Assembly: GCF_001698125.1 (NCBI RefSeq)
Contig: NZ_CP013854.1
Location: forward strand, 1,550,001 to 1,614,000
Reading direction: 5' to 3'
Origin: Pseudonocardia sp. HH130630-07
GTDB taxonomy: Bacteria > Actinomycetota > Actinomycetes > Mycobacteriales > Pseudonocardiaceae
DNA length: 64,000 nt
Under the pieces are notes generated by a model. That model did not search any database, was not told the origin of the DNA, and saw nothing but the letters and a program-made list of their open reading frames with translations. Below, in pieces: positions 24,660 through 32,631 of this stretch (position 1 is its first letter; every line of letters begins with the position of its first letter). The position numbers and the translations under genes are program-made.

Positions 24660-25646
24660 GAGCCTTTCCCAGTAGGTGCTGGTTGATCATGTGGTTCGGT
24701 CGTGCTCGACGTGGAGGAGAACGAGCGCGGCGGCGGTGATCGCGCCGATCCGCCAGGGGCAGAAGCTGACCCGACGCAGCGCCTTGAAGGTGGTCTTGAG
24801 CAGGGAGTTCCCGCGTTCGGCCACAGCCCTGACGGCGGAGTGCAGCGTGTTGACGGTGCGTTTGTCCTCCGACAGCCCACCGCCGGTGGGGGTCTTGAAC
24901 GGGCAGGTCAGGCGGGTGTTCTCACCGTCGTAGCCGAGGTCGGCGAGCACGACGTGGGTGTCGTCGGTCCAGTCCTCGATCGCGTCGAGCAGGCCGGGGT
25001 GGCCGCGGGCGCAGGTGGTGTCGTGCTCGCGGCCCGGGCGCACCGGGGATGTCCACAACGGCCACCCGTCAGGCGCGGTGAGGACCTGAACGTTCCCGCC
25101 GTGGACGTGGTGCTTGCCCGACCACCACAGATCCACTCCCGGGGTCGGTCCGGGAGTGCGGGAGCGGTCAGTGTGGATCACGGTGCCGTCGAGGTGAACG
25201 TGGGTGTGCCCGGCGGTGCGGGCCGCGAGCAGCGCGCCGGGCAGCCCAGGCGCGGCGGCGGCCAGAACGTCGATGCCTTCGTGCAGGTAGCGGTAGGTAC
25301 TCGACAGGCTCAGCTGGTTGTCGGCGGCGAGCTGGGCGACCCGGGTGGCGTCGAGGAACCAGCGCAGCACCAGCACCGCGTGGCGGTCACAGTCCAGCGC
25401 CCGACGCCCGCTGCGAGTCCCGCGCCGGAGGCGTTCCTCGGCCAACAGCCGCGACAACATGGACGCGGTGGGCTCCCCGATCGGGAGCACGGCGGTGTAG
25501 GTGACAGGATCGGGCACGCGGGACCTCGGTGGTGAGTCGATCTTTGAGCGGACCGACCTCTTCTACCGGGGTCCCGCACCCTCGTTGAGCACCTCCACGC
25601 CCCCGGCGTGTCGCCGCCAGCCGCTCCCCACTACTGGGAAAGGCTC
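24660..25646 (-). mobile_element. Insertion sequence, IS5-like (ISL2-type ends), 987 bp
   Basis: The ends are perfect 16-bp inverted repeats, GAGCCTTTCCCAGTAG at the left and its complement at the right, flanked by ACT at 24657-24659 and 25647-25649. A 3-bp ANT duplication is typical for the ISL2 group of IS5. The single transposase is on the minus strand. It differs from the 940-bp IS427-type copies in ends, target and transposase. Confidence 0.88.
24687..25517 (-). CDS. Transposase, HTH_Tnp_4 / DDE_Tnp_4 type
   Basis: The 276-residue protein has a short N-terminal helix-turn-helix (TRVAQLAADNQLSLSSTYRY) and a DDE domain with the first Asp in HVHLDGTVIHTDR, the second in VVLADLGYDGE and the Glu in AVAERGNSLLKTTFKALRRV. 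One uninterrupted frame fills the element, so it is probably active. It is transcribed against the interrupted host gene. Confidence 0.87.
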   Translation of the reverse strand: MPDPVTYTAVLPIGEPTASMLSRLLAEERLRRGTRSGRRALDCDRHAVLVLRWFLDATRVAQLAADNQLSLSSTYRYLHEGIDVLAAAAPGLPGALLAARTAGHTHVHLDGTVIHTDRSRTPGPTPGVDLWWSGKHHVHGGNVQVLTAPDGWPLWTSPVRPGREHDTTCARGHPGLLDAIEDWTDDTHVVLADLGYDGENTRLTCPFKTPTGGGLSEDKRTVNTLHSAVRAVAERGNSLLKTTFKALRRVSFCPWRIGAITAAALVLLHVEHDRTT

Positions 25647-25961
25647 ACTGACGTTCTCGAACCTGCAGCGGCTGACCATGGTGGACAGTTTCCTGCTGCC
25701 CACCCACAACATGGTCTTCGCCGGGCGGACGGCGGATCCGCGCAGCGCCTCCACCCATCCCGCGCCCGCCGGTCTCGTACCCGCCGGGATCGAGCGCAGG
25801 ATCGTCCTGAGCAACACCCGGGCGGCGCTCGACTGCGCCGAGGGGATCACCGACGCGTGCATCACCACGATCGTCGCGGCCGAGCGCCACGGTCTGCGGA
25901 TCCACCGTGACTTCGGTGCGGTCCCCATGGTCTTCACCGTGCACCGCGTCGAGGCCGCCTG

Positions 25962-27200
25962 ATGCGGGCGGCGACGGCGGAACTGCACGGTGCCGCCCGC
26001 GAGGTCTCCGCGCTCGCCGACGGGTTCCGGGCCGGGCAGGACCGGGACGGGTCGGTCCCCGGCGCCGGTCCGGACGACATCGCCCTGCTCCGCGCGATCG
26101 TCCGCCGCTCCGCGGACGCGCTGCTGGCACTGGGCGCCGAGCGCCAGCTCGCCGCACTGCGCTCCGACACCGACGCCTGGATCGCCGCCGGGCTGCACAC
26201 CGCACCGGACTTCGGCGCCACCCGCGACTCGTTCGCTCCCCCGGGCCGCGACGAGCTCGCGTTCTTCGTCGGCTGCGCGCTGACCACGAACAGTGCGCCG
26301 CCGGTCGGCCGGCGCATGGAGTGCTTCCTGGTGCGCCGGCGCGAACCGCGCGAGATCGACGTACTGGCGGAGTTCTACCCGCACCCGAAGAACAACTGCC
26401 AGTCGGTCGTCCTGCTCACCGGCAGTGCCGGTTTCCGGTCGGGGAACTGCCTCGTCTTCTTCCCGGAGAACGTGCCGTCGTCGCGTCCGGTCGAGTCCCA
26501 GTCCTACGCCCTGTTCTTCTTCAACAAGTTCCGCCGGATCCACGAGGAACTGGCGATCCCGCCGGCCGGCCGGATCATGGTCGACCGGACCGCACCGGCC
26601 GCGTCGACCGGCCTGCGCCCGGACGTCTGTTACGACGCCCGTTCCGTGTGGGGATACCTGCACGACTACCACCACCATCAGGGCCGCTGGCCGCTCGACG
26701 AGAACGTGGCGCTCAAGACGAACTGGTTCGTGGGCCTGCTCGAGGAGACGAAGGTCGACGCGAAGACGGTCCTCGCCGCCGTCGACGACGACCGGGTCCC
26801 GTTCCGCGACGAGCAGATCGACATGATCCTGCTCGAACGCCTGGTCCGCTATCCGCGCTCGCGCGTCGCCACCCGGAACTTCGACGCCGGGACGGGCGTG
26901 TTCCTCTACTCGTGGTTCCGGGAACGCGGCGGTATCGGCGTGACGCCCGGAGGGCTGCGATTCGACCGGGCCGCCGCCATCTCGGCGCTGCGCGAGTACG
27001 TCCGGGAGATCGAGGACCTGGAAGAACGGGTCTCGACCCCCGATCTGTACCGTTCCGAGGCGATCTCCTACGTCCGCCGCTATCTGCGGGAGGGCGAGGA
27101 TCGCGACCGGTTCGCGTTCTCCCCGGACCAGGAGAATCTGCTGCTCCACCGTTCCGCCGCGGAGGACGACCAGCTGGTCTTCGCCGACGGGGAACTGTGA
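25962..27200 (+). CDS. DUF6421-like protein, putative biosynthetic enzyme
   Basis: The 412-residue protein resembles what I know as DUF6421. It has no recognised catalytic domain. A histidine-rich segment, HDYHHHQGRWPLDENVALK, is followed by TNWFVGLLEETKVDAKTVL, and an earlier stretch reads FYPHPKNNCQSVV; the His and Glu cluster could be a metal site. No signal peptide or membrane helix is seen. The start ATG overlaps the stop of the prephenate decarboxylase gene (TGATG), and the aminotransferase gene follows 36 bp later. It probably acts on the decarboxylated prephenate product or a related keto acid, but that is inference from context. Confidence 0.55.
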   Translation: MRAATAELHGAAREVSALADGFRAGQDRDGSVPGAGPDDIALLRAIVRRSADALLALGAERQLAALRSDTDAWIAAGLHTAPDFGATRDSFAPPGRDELAFFVGCALTTNSAPPVGRRMECFLVRRREPREIDVLAEFYPHPKNNCQSVVLLTGSAGFRSGNCLVFFPENVPSSRPVESQSYALFFFNKFRRIHEELAIPPAGRIMVDRTAPAASTGLRPDVCYDARSVWGYLHDYHHHQGRWPLDENVALKTNWFVGLLEETKVDAKTVLAAVDDDRVPFRDEQIDMILLERLVRYPRSRVATRNFDAGTGVFLYSWFRERGGIGVTPGGLRFDRAAAISALREYVREIEDLEERVSTPDLYRSEAISYVRRYLREGEDRDRFAFSPDQENLLLHRSAAEDDQLVFADGEL

Positions 27201-27236
27201 CGAGACCCCCGCTGCGCCTGCACAGGAAGTAGAAGG

Positions 27237-28109
27237 ATGAATTTCGCCGAGCGCGACGGCCACATCTGGTTCGACGGCGCGATGGTCGGGTGGCGGGACG
27301 CCACCGTCCACGTGCTCAGCCACGGCCTGCACTACGCCAGTTCGGTCTTCGAGGGGATCCGGGTGTACGGCGGGGCGCCGTTCGCCCTGGAGGAGCACTA
27401 CCGGCGGCTGCACCGCTCGGCCGCTGTCCTGCGGATCGACGTCCCGTTCGGTGTCGCGGAGCTGTGCGCCGCCACCCGGGAGCTGATCGCCGCGTCCGGG
27501 GTGGCCGACGGCTACGTCCGCCCGATCTCCTGGCGTGGATCGGGCTCGATCGAGGTGCCCGGGTTCGACGCCGGGTCGCACACCGCGGTCGCCCTGTGGG
27601 CGTGGCCGTCGGTGTTCGGCGAGGACGCGCGGACCGCCGGCATCCGGATCGGCACCTCCCGGTGGCGGCGCCCGGACCCGGACACGGCCCCGACGGAGGC
27701 GAAGTCGGCGTCGAACTACGCGATCGGCACGCTCGCCCGGCACGAGGTCGCCGGGCAGGGCTTCGACGACGCGCTGCTGCTCGACCGGCAGGGCCGGGTC
27801 GCCGAGGCCACCGGCGCGAACATCTTCCTGGTCGCCGACGGGGCGCTGCACACCCCGATCGCCGACTCGTTCCTGTCCGGTATCACCCGGGCCACCGTCA
27901 TCGGGATCGCCGGGCGGTGCGGGATCGAGGTCGTCGAGCGCCGGATCCTGCCGTCGGAGATCGCGGGCGCCGACGAGGTCTTCCTGACCGGCACCGCCTA
28001 CGAGGTGCAGCCGGTCCGGGCCGTCGACGACGTCGAGCTCGCCCCCGGGCCGGTGACCCGGCGCCTGCAGGAGGAGTACCGGGCACTCGTCCACGGCGGT
28101 GGTCGGTGA
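27237..28109 (+). CDS. Class IV (branched-chain type) aminotransferase
   Basis: The 290-residue protein is a fold-type IV PLP enzyme: HGLHYASSVFEGIRVYGG at the front, the PLP Lys in PTEAKSASNYAIGTLARHE, then VAEATGANIFLVADG and GISGITRATV-like text (LSGITRATVIGIAGRCGIEV). These match branched-chain amino acid aminotransferases. AAGGATG precedes the start. Being in a cassette with a prephenate decarboxylase and DUF6421, it may transaminate the corresponding keto acid to a cyclohexenyl or dihydrotyrosine-like amino acid rather than serve as IlvE. The YczE-like gene overlaps its stop. Confidence 0.85.
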   Translation: MNFAERDGHIWFDGAMVGWRDATVHVLSHGLHYASSVFEGIRVYGGAPFALEEHYRRLHRSAAVLRIDVPFGVAELCAATRELIAASGVADGYVRPISWRGSGSIEVPGFDAGSHTAVALWAWPSVFGEDARTAGIRIGTSRWRRPDPDTAPTEAKSASNYAIGTLARHEVAGQGFDDALLLDRQGRVAEATGANIFLVADGALHTPIADSFLSGITRATVIGIAGRCGIEVVERRILPSEIAGADEVFLTGTAYEVQPVRAVDDVELAPGPVTRRLQEEYRALVHGGGR

Positions 28110-28756
28110 TGGGGGCGCACCCGGTGCCCGGCGGCGGCGACGCCGTCGAGCTCAGCCGCTGGAAGCCGAGCCTGCGCCAGGCGGTGATGCTGCTCGTCGG
28201 GCTCGGCGTCTTCGGGGCGGGCGAGGGACTGCTCGTCGTCTCCGGTCTGGGGAACTCGCCCTGGACGGTGCTCGCCGAGGGACTGGCCGGTGCGACGGGA
28301 CTGACCGTCGGCATCGTCACGAACATCATCGGGCTGCTCGTCCTGCTGCTGTGGTTCCCGCTCCGTCAGCGCCCGGGGCTCGGCACGGTGTGCAACGCGC
28401 TGCTGCTCGGCGTGCTCATGGACCTGACGCTCGCGATCGTGCCGCCGTCGGACTCCGTCGTGGTCAACGTGCTGATCGTGGTGCTGGGGATCGGGCTCGT
28501 CGGGCTCGGCGGCGGGCTCTACCTCGGCGCCGCGCTCGGCCCCGGCCCGCGCGACGGCCTGATGACCGGCCTGCACCGCACGACCGGGCGGTCGATCACC
28601 CAGGTGCGCTGGTTCCTGGAGATCACCGTGCTGATCGTCGGCTTCCTGCTCGGCGGCACCGTCGGGATCGGGACCGTGCTGTTCGCGCTGCTCGTCGGGC
28701 CGGTCATCGGGGCCGCGGTGAAGGCGCTGTCGCTGGTGCCCAGCACCCGGCTGTGA
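28109..28756 (+). CDS. YczE/YitT-type integral membrane protein
   Basis: The 215-residue protein has about five or six hydrophobic helices, with RQAVMLLVGLGVFGAGEGLL near the front and the family-like loop LGPGPRDGLMTGLHRTTG. YczE was first noted next to lipopeptide synthetase genes in Bacillus, and relatives are thought to be transporters. ATG 28109 overlaps the aminotransferase stop by one base, so it is part of the cassette. A role in export or uptake of the amino acid product is possible. Confidence 0.75.
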   Translation: MGAHPVPGGGDAVELSRWKPSLRQAVMLLVGLGVFGAGEGLLVVSGLGNSPWTVLAEGLAGATGLTVGIVTNIIGLLVLLLWFPLRQRPGLGTVCNALLLGVLMDLTLAIVPPSDSVVVNVLIVVLGIGLVGLGGGLYLGAALGPGPRDGLMTGLHRTTGRSITQVRWFLEITVLIVGFLLGGTVGIGTVLFALLVGPVIGAAVKALSLVPSTRL

Positions 28757-28769
28757 CCGGACCCGCGGT

Positions 28770-29408
28770 CTACAGGCTCGTCCAGAGCGTCTCGGCGTCC
28801 AGGACCCGGTTCCGGCGCAGCATGAGCGCCCGCTCCACCGCGGCCAGCACGCCGGCCAGGAGCATCGTGGTGTTCAGCCACGCGGGCAGCAGCACCGGCG
28901 AGGTGAACGTGCCGACGAGCTCGCCGATCCGGTCCACCCGGGTCGTGAGGATCTCCAGCGCCTGCGGCACCGCCAGCACCAGGTTGACGGCCAGGATCAC
29001 GGCGGCCAGCCCGGCGATCACCCGGCTGAGCCCGGGGCGGCGCCGGTGCAGCTCGTGGCGCAGGTCCTCCAGCGTGCCGCGCTCGGCGGTGAGCCGGGTC
29101 TGCGTCCCGTCCGGGCCGACCAGGTGCATCCGGGTGACGCCGTAGAGCGAGATCGCGACCTCGATCCGGCCGCCGGGGACGGGGAACGACGCCGGCATCT
29201 CGGCGGTCGCCGCCCGCCGGCCGTCGACGTACAGCTCGGCGTGCCCGTCCTCGCGGCCGAGGTCGACCTGGACCGTGTAGGTCCGCCGGGTGCCGTCGGG
29301 GTCGGCGCGGGTGAGCGAGTACAGCGACCGGTGCAGCGCGTCCCGGCGACGGACCGGCCGCAGTCGTGCGCCGTCCCCACCGGCTGCGGGTCGGTCGGTG
29401 CGGTCCAC
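28770..29408 (-). CDS. Hypothetical membrane protein, 212 residues
   Basis: The N-terminal 120 residues are soluble (LHRSLYSLTRADPDGTRRTY, then VQVDLGREDGHAELYVDGRR), and two hydrophobic segments follow: VIAGLAAVILAVNLVLAVP and LLPAWLNTTMLLAGVLAAV. GTG 29408 follows AGGAGGG, which decides the start; a much longer open frame upstream is a shadow of the MFS gene. The N-terminal half looks like a beta-rich domain. I do not recognise the family. It converges with the YczE gene 14 bp away. Confidence 0.65.
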   Translation of the reverse strand: MDRTDRPAAGGDGARLRPVRRRDALHRSLYSLTRADPDGTRRTYTVQVDLGREDGHAELYVDGRRAATAEMPASFPVPGGRIEVAISLYGVTRMHLVGPDGTQTRLTAERGTLEDLRHELHRRRPGLSRVIAGLAAVILAVNLVLAVPQALEILTTRVDRIGELVGTFTSPVLLPAWLNTTMLLAGVLAAVERALMLRRNRVLDAETLWTSL

Positions 29409-29482
29409 GGTCCCTCCTGCTCGTCGGTGTGGGTCCAGGACATCGCGTGCCGTCGCGGCACACTCCAGCGCCCGCGCCGGGT

Positions 29483-30886
29483 TCACCTGTTCGGCCCACT
29501 CGCCGGGGCGGCGTCCACGAAGTTCGGGTCGGGGCCGTCGGCACCGACGGTGACCTGCGTCCCGGCCGCCATCGCGCGGACGGCCGCCGGGTCGTCGAGC
29601 ACCCGGAAGGCGGGCACGGCCAGCGCGACGAGTGCGGTGATCCCGGCGAGCACGGCGAGCACGAGCCCGGCGGCGGGCAGCCCCGCCCCGGACGCGATGG
29701 CGGCGAGCGGTGCGGTGGTGATGGCCGGCGCGGCCTGCATCACCGTGTTCTGCGCGCCCAGCACCCGGCCGCGCATGGCGTCCGGCGTGGCCTCGACGGT
29801 CAGGACGCCGAGCACGGCCGAGACCGGCGCGTTCGTCAGCCCGACCAGGGCGGCACCGCCGAGCACCAGCCACGGCGACGCCATGCTGCCGACCGCGGCG
29901 AACCCGGTGAGCGTGCCGAGCATCCCGATCACGAACCAGACCCGGCGCCGGACCCGGCCCGCGGTCGCGGCGTAGAGCGCCGATCCGCCGATGCTGCCCG
30001 CGGCGATCGCGCTCAGCGTCAGGCCGGTGAGGGCGGGCAGGTTCTCCGCGGTGAAGTAGGCGGGCATCAGCGTGCTCTGCAGCGACGCGAGCACGGCGAC
30101 GAGCATCGCCGAGACCAGCGTGGCCCCGAGGACGAGCGCGTGCCGGGTGAGGAAGCGCCACGAGTCGACCAGGTCGGTCACCGCCCGGCGGACCGCCCCG
30201 CCGACGGTGTCCTGTCCCGCCGGGACCGGGGTCCGCTCGACGGCCCCGGCCCGCGGGTCCAGCACCAGCGTGAGCAGCGCGCCGAGCAGGGTCGTCGCCG
30301 CCGTCGCGAACAGCAGGGCCGGGGTCAGCCCGAGCAGCCCGATGAGCAGGCCGCCGAACCCGGGACCGGCGAGCAGCAGCACGTTGCCCACGGTCTCCCG
30401 GATCGCGATCAGCCGGTCGAGCCGCCCCGGCCGGTCCGGGCCGAGCCGCACGAGCACCGGGAGCAGCGTCTCCTGCGCGGTCATGCCGGGCACCCGGATC
30501 ATCGCCCCGAGCACGCCGAGCACGAGGAACCAGGTCATGTTCAGGCCCCACACCGCGTCGATGACGGGCAGCGCCGCCACCGAGATCGCCGCGAGCACGT
30601 CCGAGGTGATCGACACCGCCCGGCGGTCGACCCGGTCGACGAGCAGGCCGGACACCAGTCCGGTGGCCGCGGAGACCGCGGCGCCGACGGTCGCGAGCAG
30701 ACCGGCGGCGAGCACGTCGCCGGTCCGGTCGAGGACGAGCAGTGGCATGACGACGCTGGCGACGCCCTTGCCGAGCAGCGACAACCCGTAGGACGCCAGC
30801 CAGATCGACGGGCTGTGGCGCAGGGCCCCGCCCGTCGTCGGACGCCGCGGCGGTCTGCCGCCGTCGATCAGATCCGGGCGTGCCAT
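29483..30886 (-). CDS. MFS transporter (drug efflux type)
   Basis: The 467-residue protein has about twelve membrane segments. The front reads IWLASYGLSLLGKGVASVVM with the loop LDRTGDVLAAGL, and the middle has RLGPDRPGRLDRLIAIRETV. It resembles MFS_3/enterobactin exporter-like permeases. It is the gene upstream of the 212-residue membrane protein on the same strand (74 bp gap). The substrate cannot be predicted. Confidence 0.82.
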   Translation of the reverse strand: MARPDLIDGGRPPRRPTTGGALRHSPSIWLASYGLSLLGKGVASVVMPLLVLDRTGDVLAAGLLATVGAAVSAATGLVSGLLVDRVDRRAVSITSDVLAAISVAALPVIDAVWGLNMTWFLVLGVLGAMIRVPGMTAQETLLPVLVRLGPDRPGRLDRLIAIRETVGNVLLLAGPGFGGLLIGLLGLTPALLFATAATTLLGALLTLVLDPRAGAVERTPVPAGQDTVGGAVRRAVTDLVDSWRFLTRHALVLGATLVSAMLVAVLASLQSTLMPAYFTAENLPALTGLTLSAIAAGSIGGSALYAATAGRVRRRVWFVIGMLGTLTGFAAVGSMASPWLVLGGAALVGLTNAPVSAVLGVLTVEATPDAMRGRVLGAQNTVMQAAPAITTAPLAAIASGAGLPAAGLVLAVLAGITALVALAVPAFRVLDDPAAVRAMAAGTQVTVGADGPDPNFVDAAPASGPNR

Positions 30887-30987
30887 CTCGCGTCTCCCCT
30901 GCTCGGTCCGGTGCTGCTTCCGGGGTCCAGGAGACGGTGTGACGTCGCGTCACGCTCAAGGGCAGGACGGGGGTGATTCTCGGCACA

Positions 30988-31713
30988 TCAGCTTGCGGAC
31001 CCGGGAGCGAGCCCACCGTGGAACCGGCGGATGTGCGCCTCCATCAGGTCCGCGGCGCCCGGCCCGTCACCGTCGCGCAGTGCCGCGTGGATCGCCCGGT
31101 GCTCGCCGCGGAGCTGCTCGCGCAGCTCCGGCCACTCGTCGTCGTGCATCGCGCCGAGGAGCAGTCCGCGCACCGACTCCCGGATCGCCACGGTCAGCTC
31201 GTTGACCAGCCGGTTCCCGGCCGCCCCCGCGATGCGGACGTGGAAGGCGATGTCGGCGTCGCTGAACGCCTGCGGGGCCAGGTCGGCGTCCATCGCGTCC
31301 AGCTCGGCCGCCATCCCCAGCAGGTCGGTGGCGCTGCGCCGGCCGGCGGCGAGCCCGGCGGAGAACCGTTCCAGCATCACCCGGGCCTCGGTGACGTCGT
31401 CGACCGGGAACGAGTCGACGGCCAGGTGCAGCTGCAGCACCCGGCCGAGCGCACGCGCCGGAGCGGGGACGACGATCGTCCCGGCCCCGTCCCCGGTGCC
31501 GACCTGCGAACGGATGACGCCCTGGGCCTGCAGCACGCGCAGCGCCTCACGGACCGCCTGCCGGCTGGCCCCGAGCTGCGCCGCCAGCTCCCGTTCCGGG
31601 GGCAGCCGGTCGCCGGGGCGCAGCTCGCCCGAGGTCAGCCGCCCCTCGATGTGGGTCAGCACCATCTCGTAGGTGCCCGGCCGCCCGCGGGTGCGCAGGT
31701 GCTCGACTGACAC
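30988..31713 (-). CDS. GntR regulator of the FadR/FCD group, LldR-like
   Basis: The 241-residue protein has an N-terminal winged helix (YEMVLTHIEGRLTSGELRPGD, then RELAAQLGASRQAVREALRVLQAQ) and an FCD effector domain with DADIAFHVRIAGAAGNRL and HRAIHAALRDGD, the metal-binding His pattern of this group. It is divergent from lutABC across a gap with two TGGTC-N-GACCA palindromes, the consensus for FadR/LldR-type repressors. It probably represses lutABC until lactate is present. Confidence 0.88.
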   Translation of the reverse strand: MSVEHLRTRGRPGTYEMVLTHIEGRLTSGELRPGDRLPPERELAAQLGASRQAVREALRVLQAQGVIRSQVGTGDGAGTIVVPAPARALGRVLQLHLAVDSFPVDDVTEARVMLERFSAGLAAGRRSATDLLGMAAELDAMDADLAPQAFSDADIAFHVRIAGAAGNRLVNELTVAIRESVRGLLLGAMHDDEWPELREQLRGEHRAIHAALRDGDGPGAADLMEAHIRRFHGGLAPGSAS

Positions 31714-31754
31714 GCCCGGTCTCCTCCCCCCGGCCCGGAGCCGGGTCTTGCCTG

Positions 31755-31787
31755 TGGTCCGACCATGAAGCTAGCTTGGTCTGACCA
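31755..31787. promoter_or_regulatory. Two LldR-type operators before lutA
   Basis: TGGTCCGACCA (31755-31765) and TGGTCTGACCA (31777-31787) are palindromes around one central base, 22 bp centre to centre, so on the same face of the helix. Together they also form a larger inverted repeat starting CTGTGG and ending CCACAG. They lie between the GntR start (31713) and lutA (31819). Confidence 0.75.
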
Positions 31788-31818
31788 CAGCGTCCACCAC
31801 CGCCCTCACGGAGGCCCC

Positions 31819-32631
31819 ATGTCCCGGGTCGGCCTCATGGTCACCTGTCTCAACGACGTCCTGTTCCCGGACACCGGCCGGGCCGTCGTCACCCTGCTGC
31901 GCCGGCTGGGGGTCGACGTCGAGTTCCCGGCCGCGCAGACCTGCTGCGGCCAGCCGATGGTCAACACCGGCTACCTCGACGACGCGGTACCCCTGGTCCG
32001 CAACCATCTCGACGCGTTCGCCGGGTGCGACGCGATCGTCGTCCCGTCCGGGTCGTGCGCGGGCTCGGTGCGCCACCAGCACGGCCTGGTCGCGGAGCGC
32101 TCCGGCGACCCCGGGCTCGGCCGCGCGGTCGCCGGCGCCCCGCCGGTGTACGAGCTGACCGAGTACCTGGTCGACGTCCTCGGTGTCACCGACGTCGGTG
32201 CCTACTTCCCGCACCGGGTCACCTACCACCCGACCTGCCACTCGTTGCGGATGCTCGGCGTGGGCGACCGGCCGACCCGGCTGCTGCGCGCGGTCCGCGG
32301 GCTCACCCTGCTCGACCTGCCGGGCGCGGCCGAGTGCTGCGGGTTCGGCGGGACGTTCGCGGTGAAGAACTCCGAGACGTCGATCGCGATGGGCAACGAC
32401 AAGGCCCGGCACGTCCGCTCGACCGGTGCCGAGGTCCTGGTCGCCGGGGACAACTCGTGCCTGATGCACGTCGGCGGGCTGCTGTCGCGGCAGCGCTCCG
32501 GGATGCGGGTGATGCACCTGGCCGAGGTCCTCGCCTCGACCGAACCGGTGATCGAGAGCCGCGCCGAGCGCTCGGCCGACGGGGCCGGCCCCGGCAGCGG
32601 CACCGCCCGGACCCTGGGGGCGGCCCGATGA
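31819..32631 (+). CDS. lutA: L-lactate dehydrogenase complex subunit LutA
   Basis: The 270-residue protein has two CCG-type cysteine-rich domains: AAQTCCGQPMVNTGY, SGSCAGSVRHQHG, then TYHPTCHSLRMLGVGDRPTR and AAECCGFGGTFAVKNSETS. These are typical of LutA/YkgE and heterodisulfide reductase-like proteins that bind a non-cubane iron-sulfur cluster. With LutB and LutC it oxidises L-lactate to pyruvate in the cytoplasm. ATG 31819 is chosen over an earlier ATG because GGAGGCC precedes it. It overlaps lutB by four bases. Confidence 0.9.
   Translation: MSRVGLMVTCLNDVLFPDTGRAVVTLLRRLGVDVEFPAAQTCCGQPMVNTGYLDDAVPLVRNHLDAFAGCDAIVVPSGSCAGSVRHQHGLVAERSGDPGLGRAVAGAPPVYELTEYLVDVLGVTDVGAYFPHRVTYHPTCHSLRMLGVGDRPTRLLRAVRGLTLLDLPGAAECCGFGGTFAVKNSETSIAMGNDKARHVRSTGAEVLVAGDNSCLMHVGGLLSRQRSGMRVMHLAEVLASTEPVIESRAERSADGAGPGSGTARTLGAAR

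Larger units (their letters stand above)
24409..25962 (+). pseudogene. Prephenate decarboxylase (BacA-like), split by an IS
   Basis: The two halves (24409-24659 and 25650-25962) join to a 187-codon gene when the 987-bp IS and one ACT duplication are removed. The joined protein has HTLGPSGTNLETAAHEWF, HALVACAVYPDLHTL-TFSNLQRLT, and SFLLPTHNMVFAGR, which match the BacA/prephenate decarboxylase family related to prephenate dehydratase. BacA converts prephenate without aromatisation into the dihydro-hydroxyphenylpyruvate used for bacilysin-type amino acids. The IS cuts the frame in the middle, so the enzyme is inactive now. The 3' part overlaps the DUF6421 start (TGATG), so the cassette was one operon. 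Confidence 0.75.

Noticed and set aside
24177..24686. A 169-codon frame upstream of and across the prephenate decarboxylase
   Set aside because: It lies in another frame over the decarboxylase start, has no recognisable domain, and ends inside the IS.
27237..28109. Housekeeping ilvE
   Set aside because: The family matches, but its coupling to prephenate decarboxylase and DUF6421 genes makes a dedicated biosynthetic role more likely; the gene symbol was therefore left empty.
28770..31016. A 748-codon open frame on the minus strand
   Set aside because: Only its last 212 codons look like a protein with a ribosome-binding site; the rest is out of frame with and overlaps the MFS gene and is arginine/proline-rich, typical of a shadow frame in GC-rich DNA.
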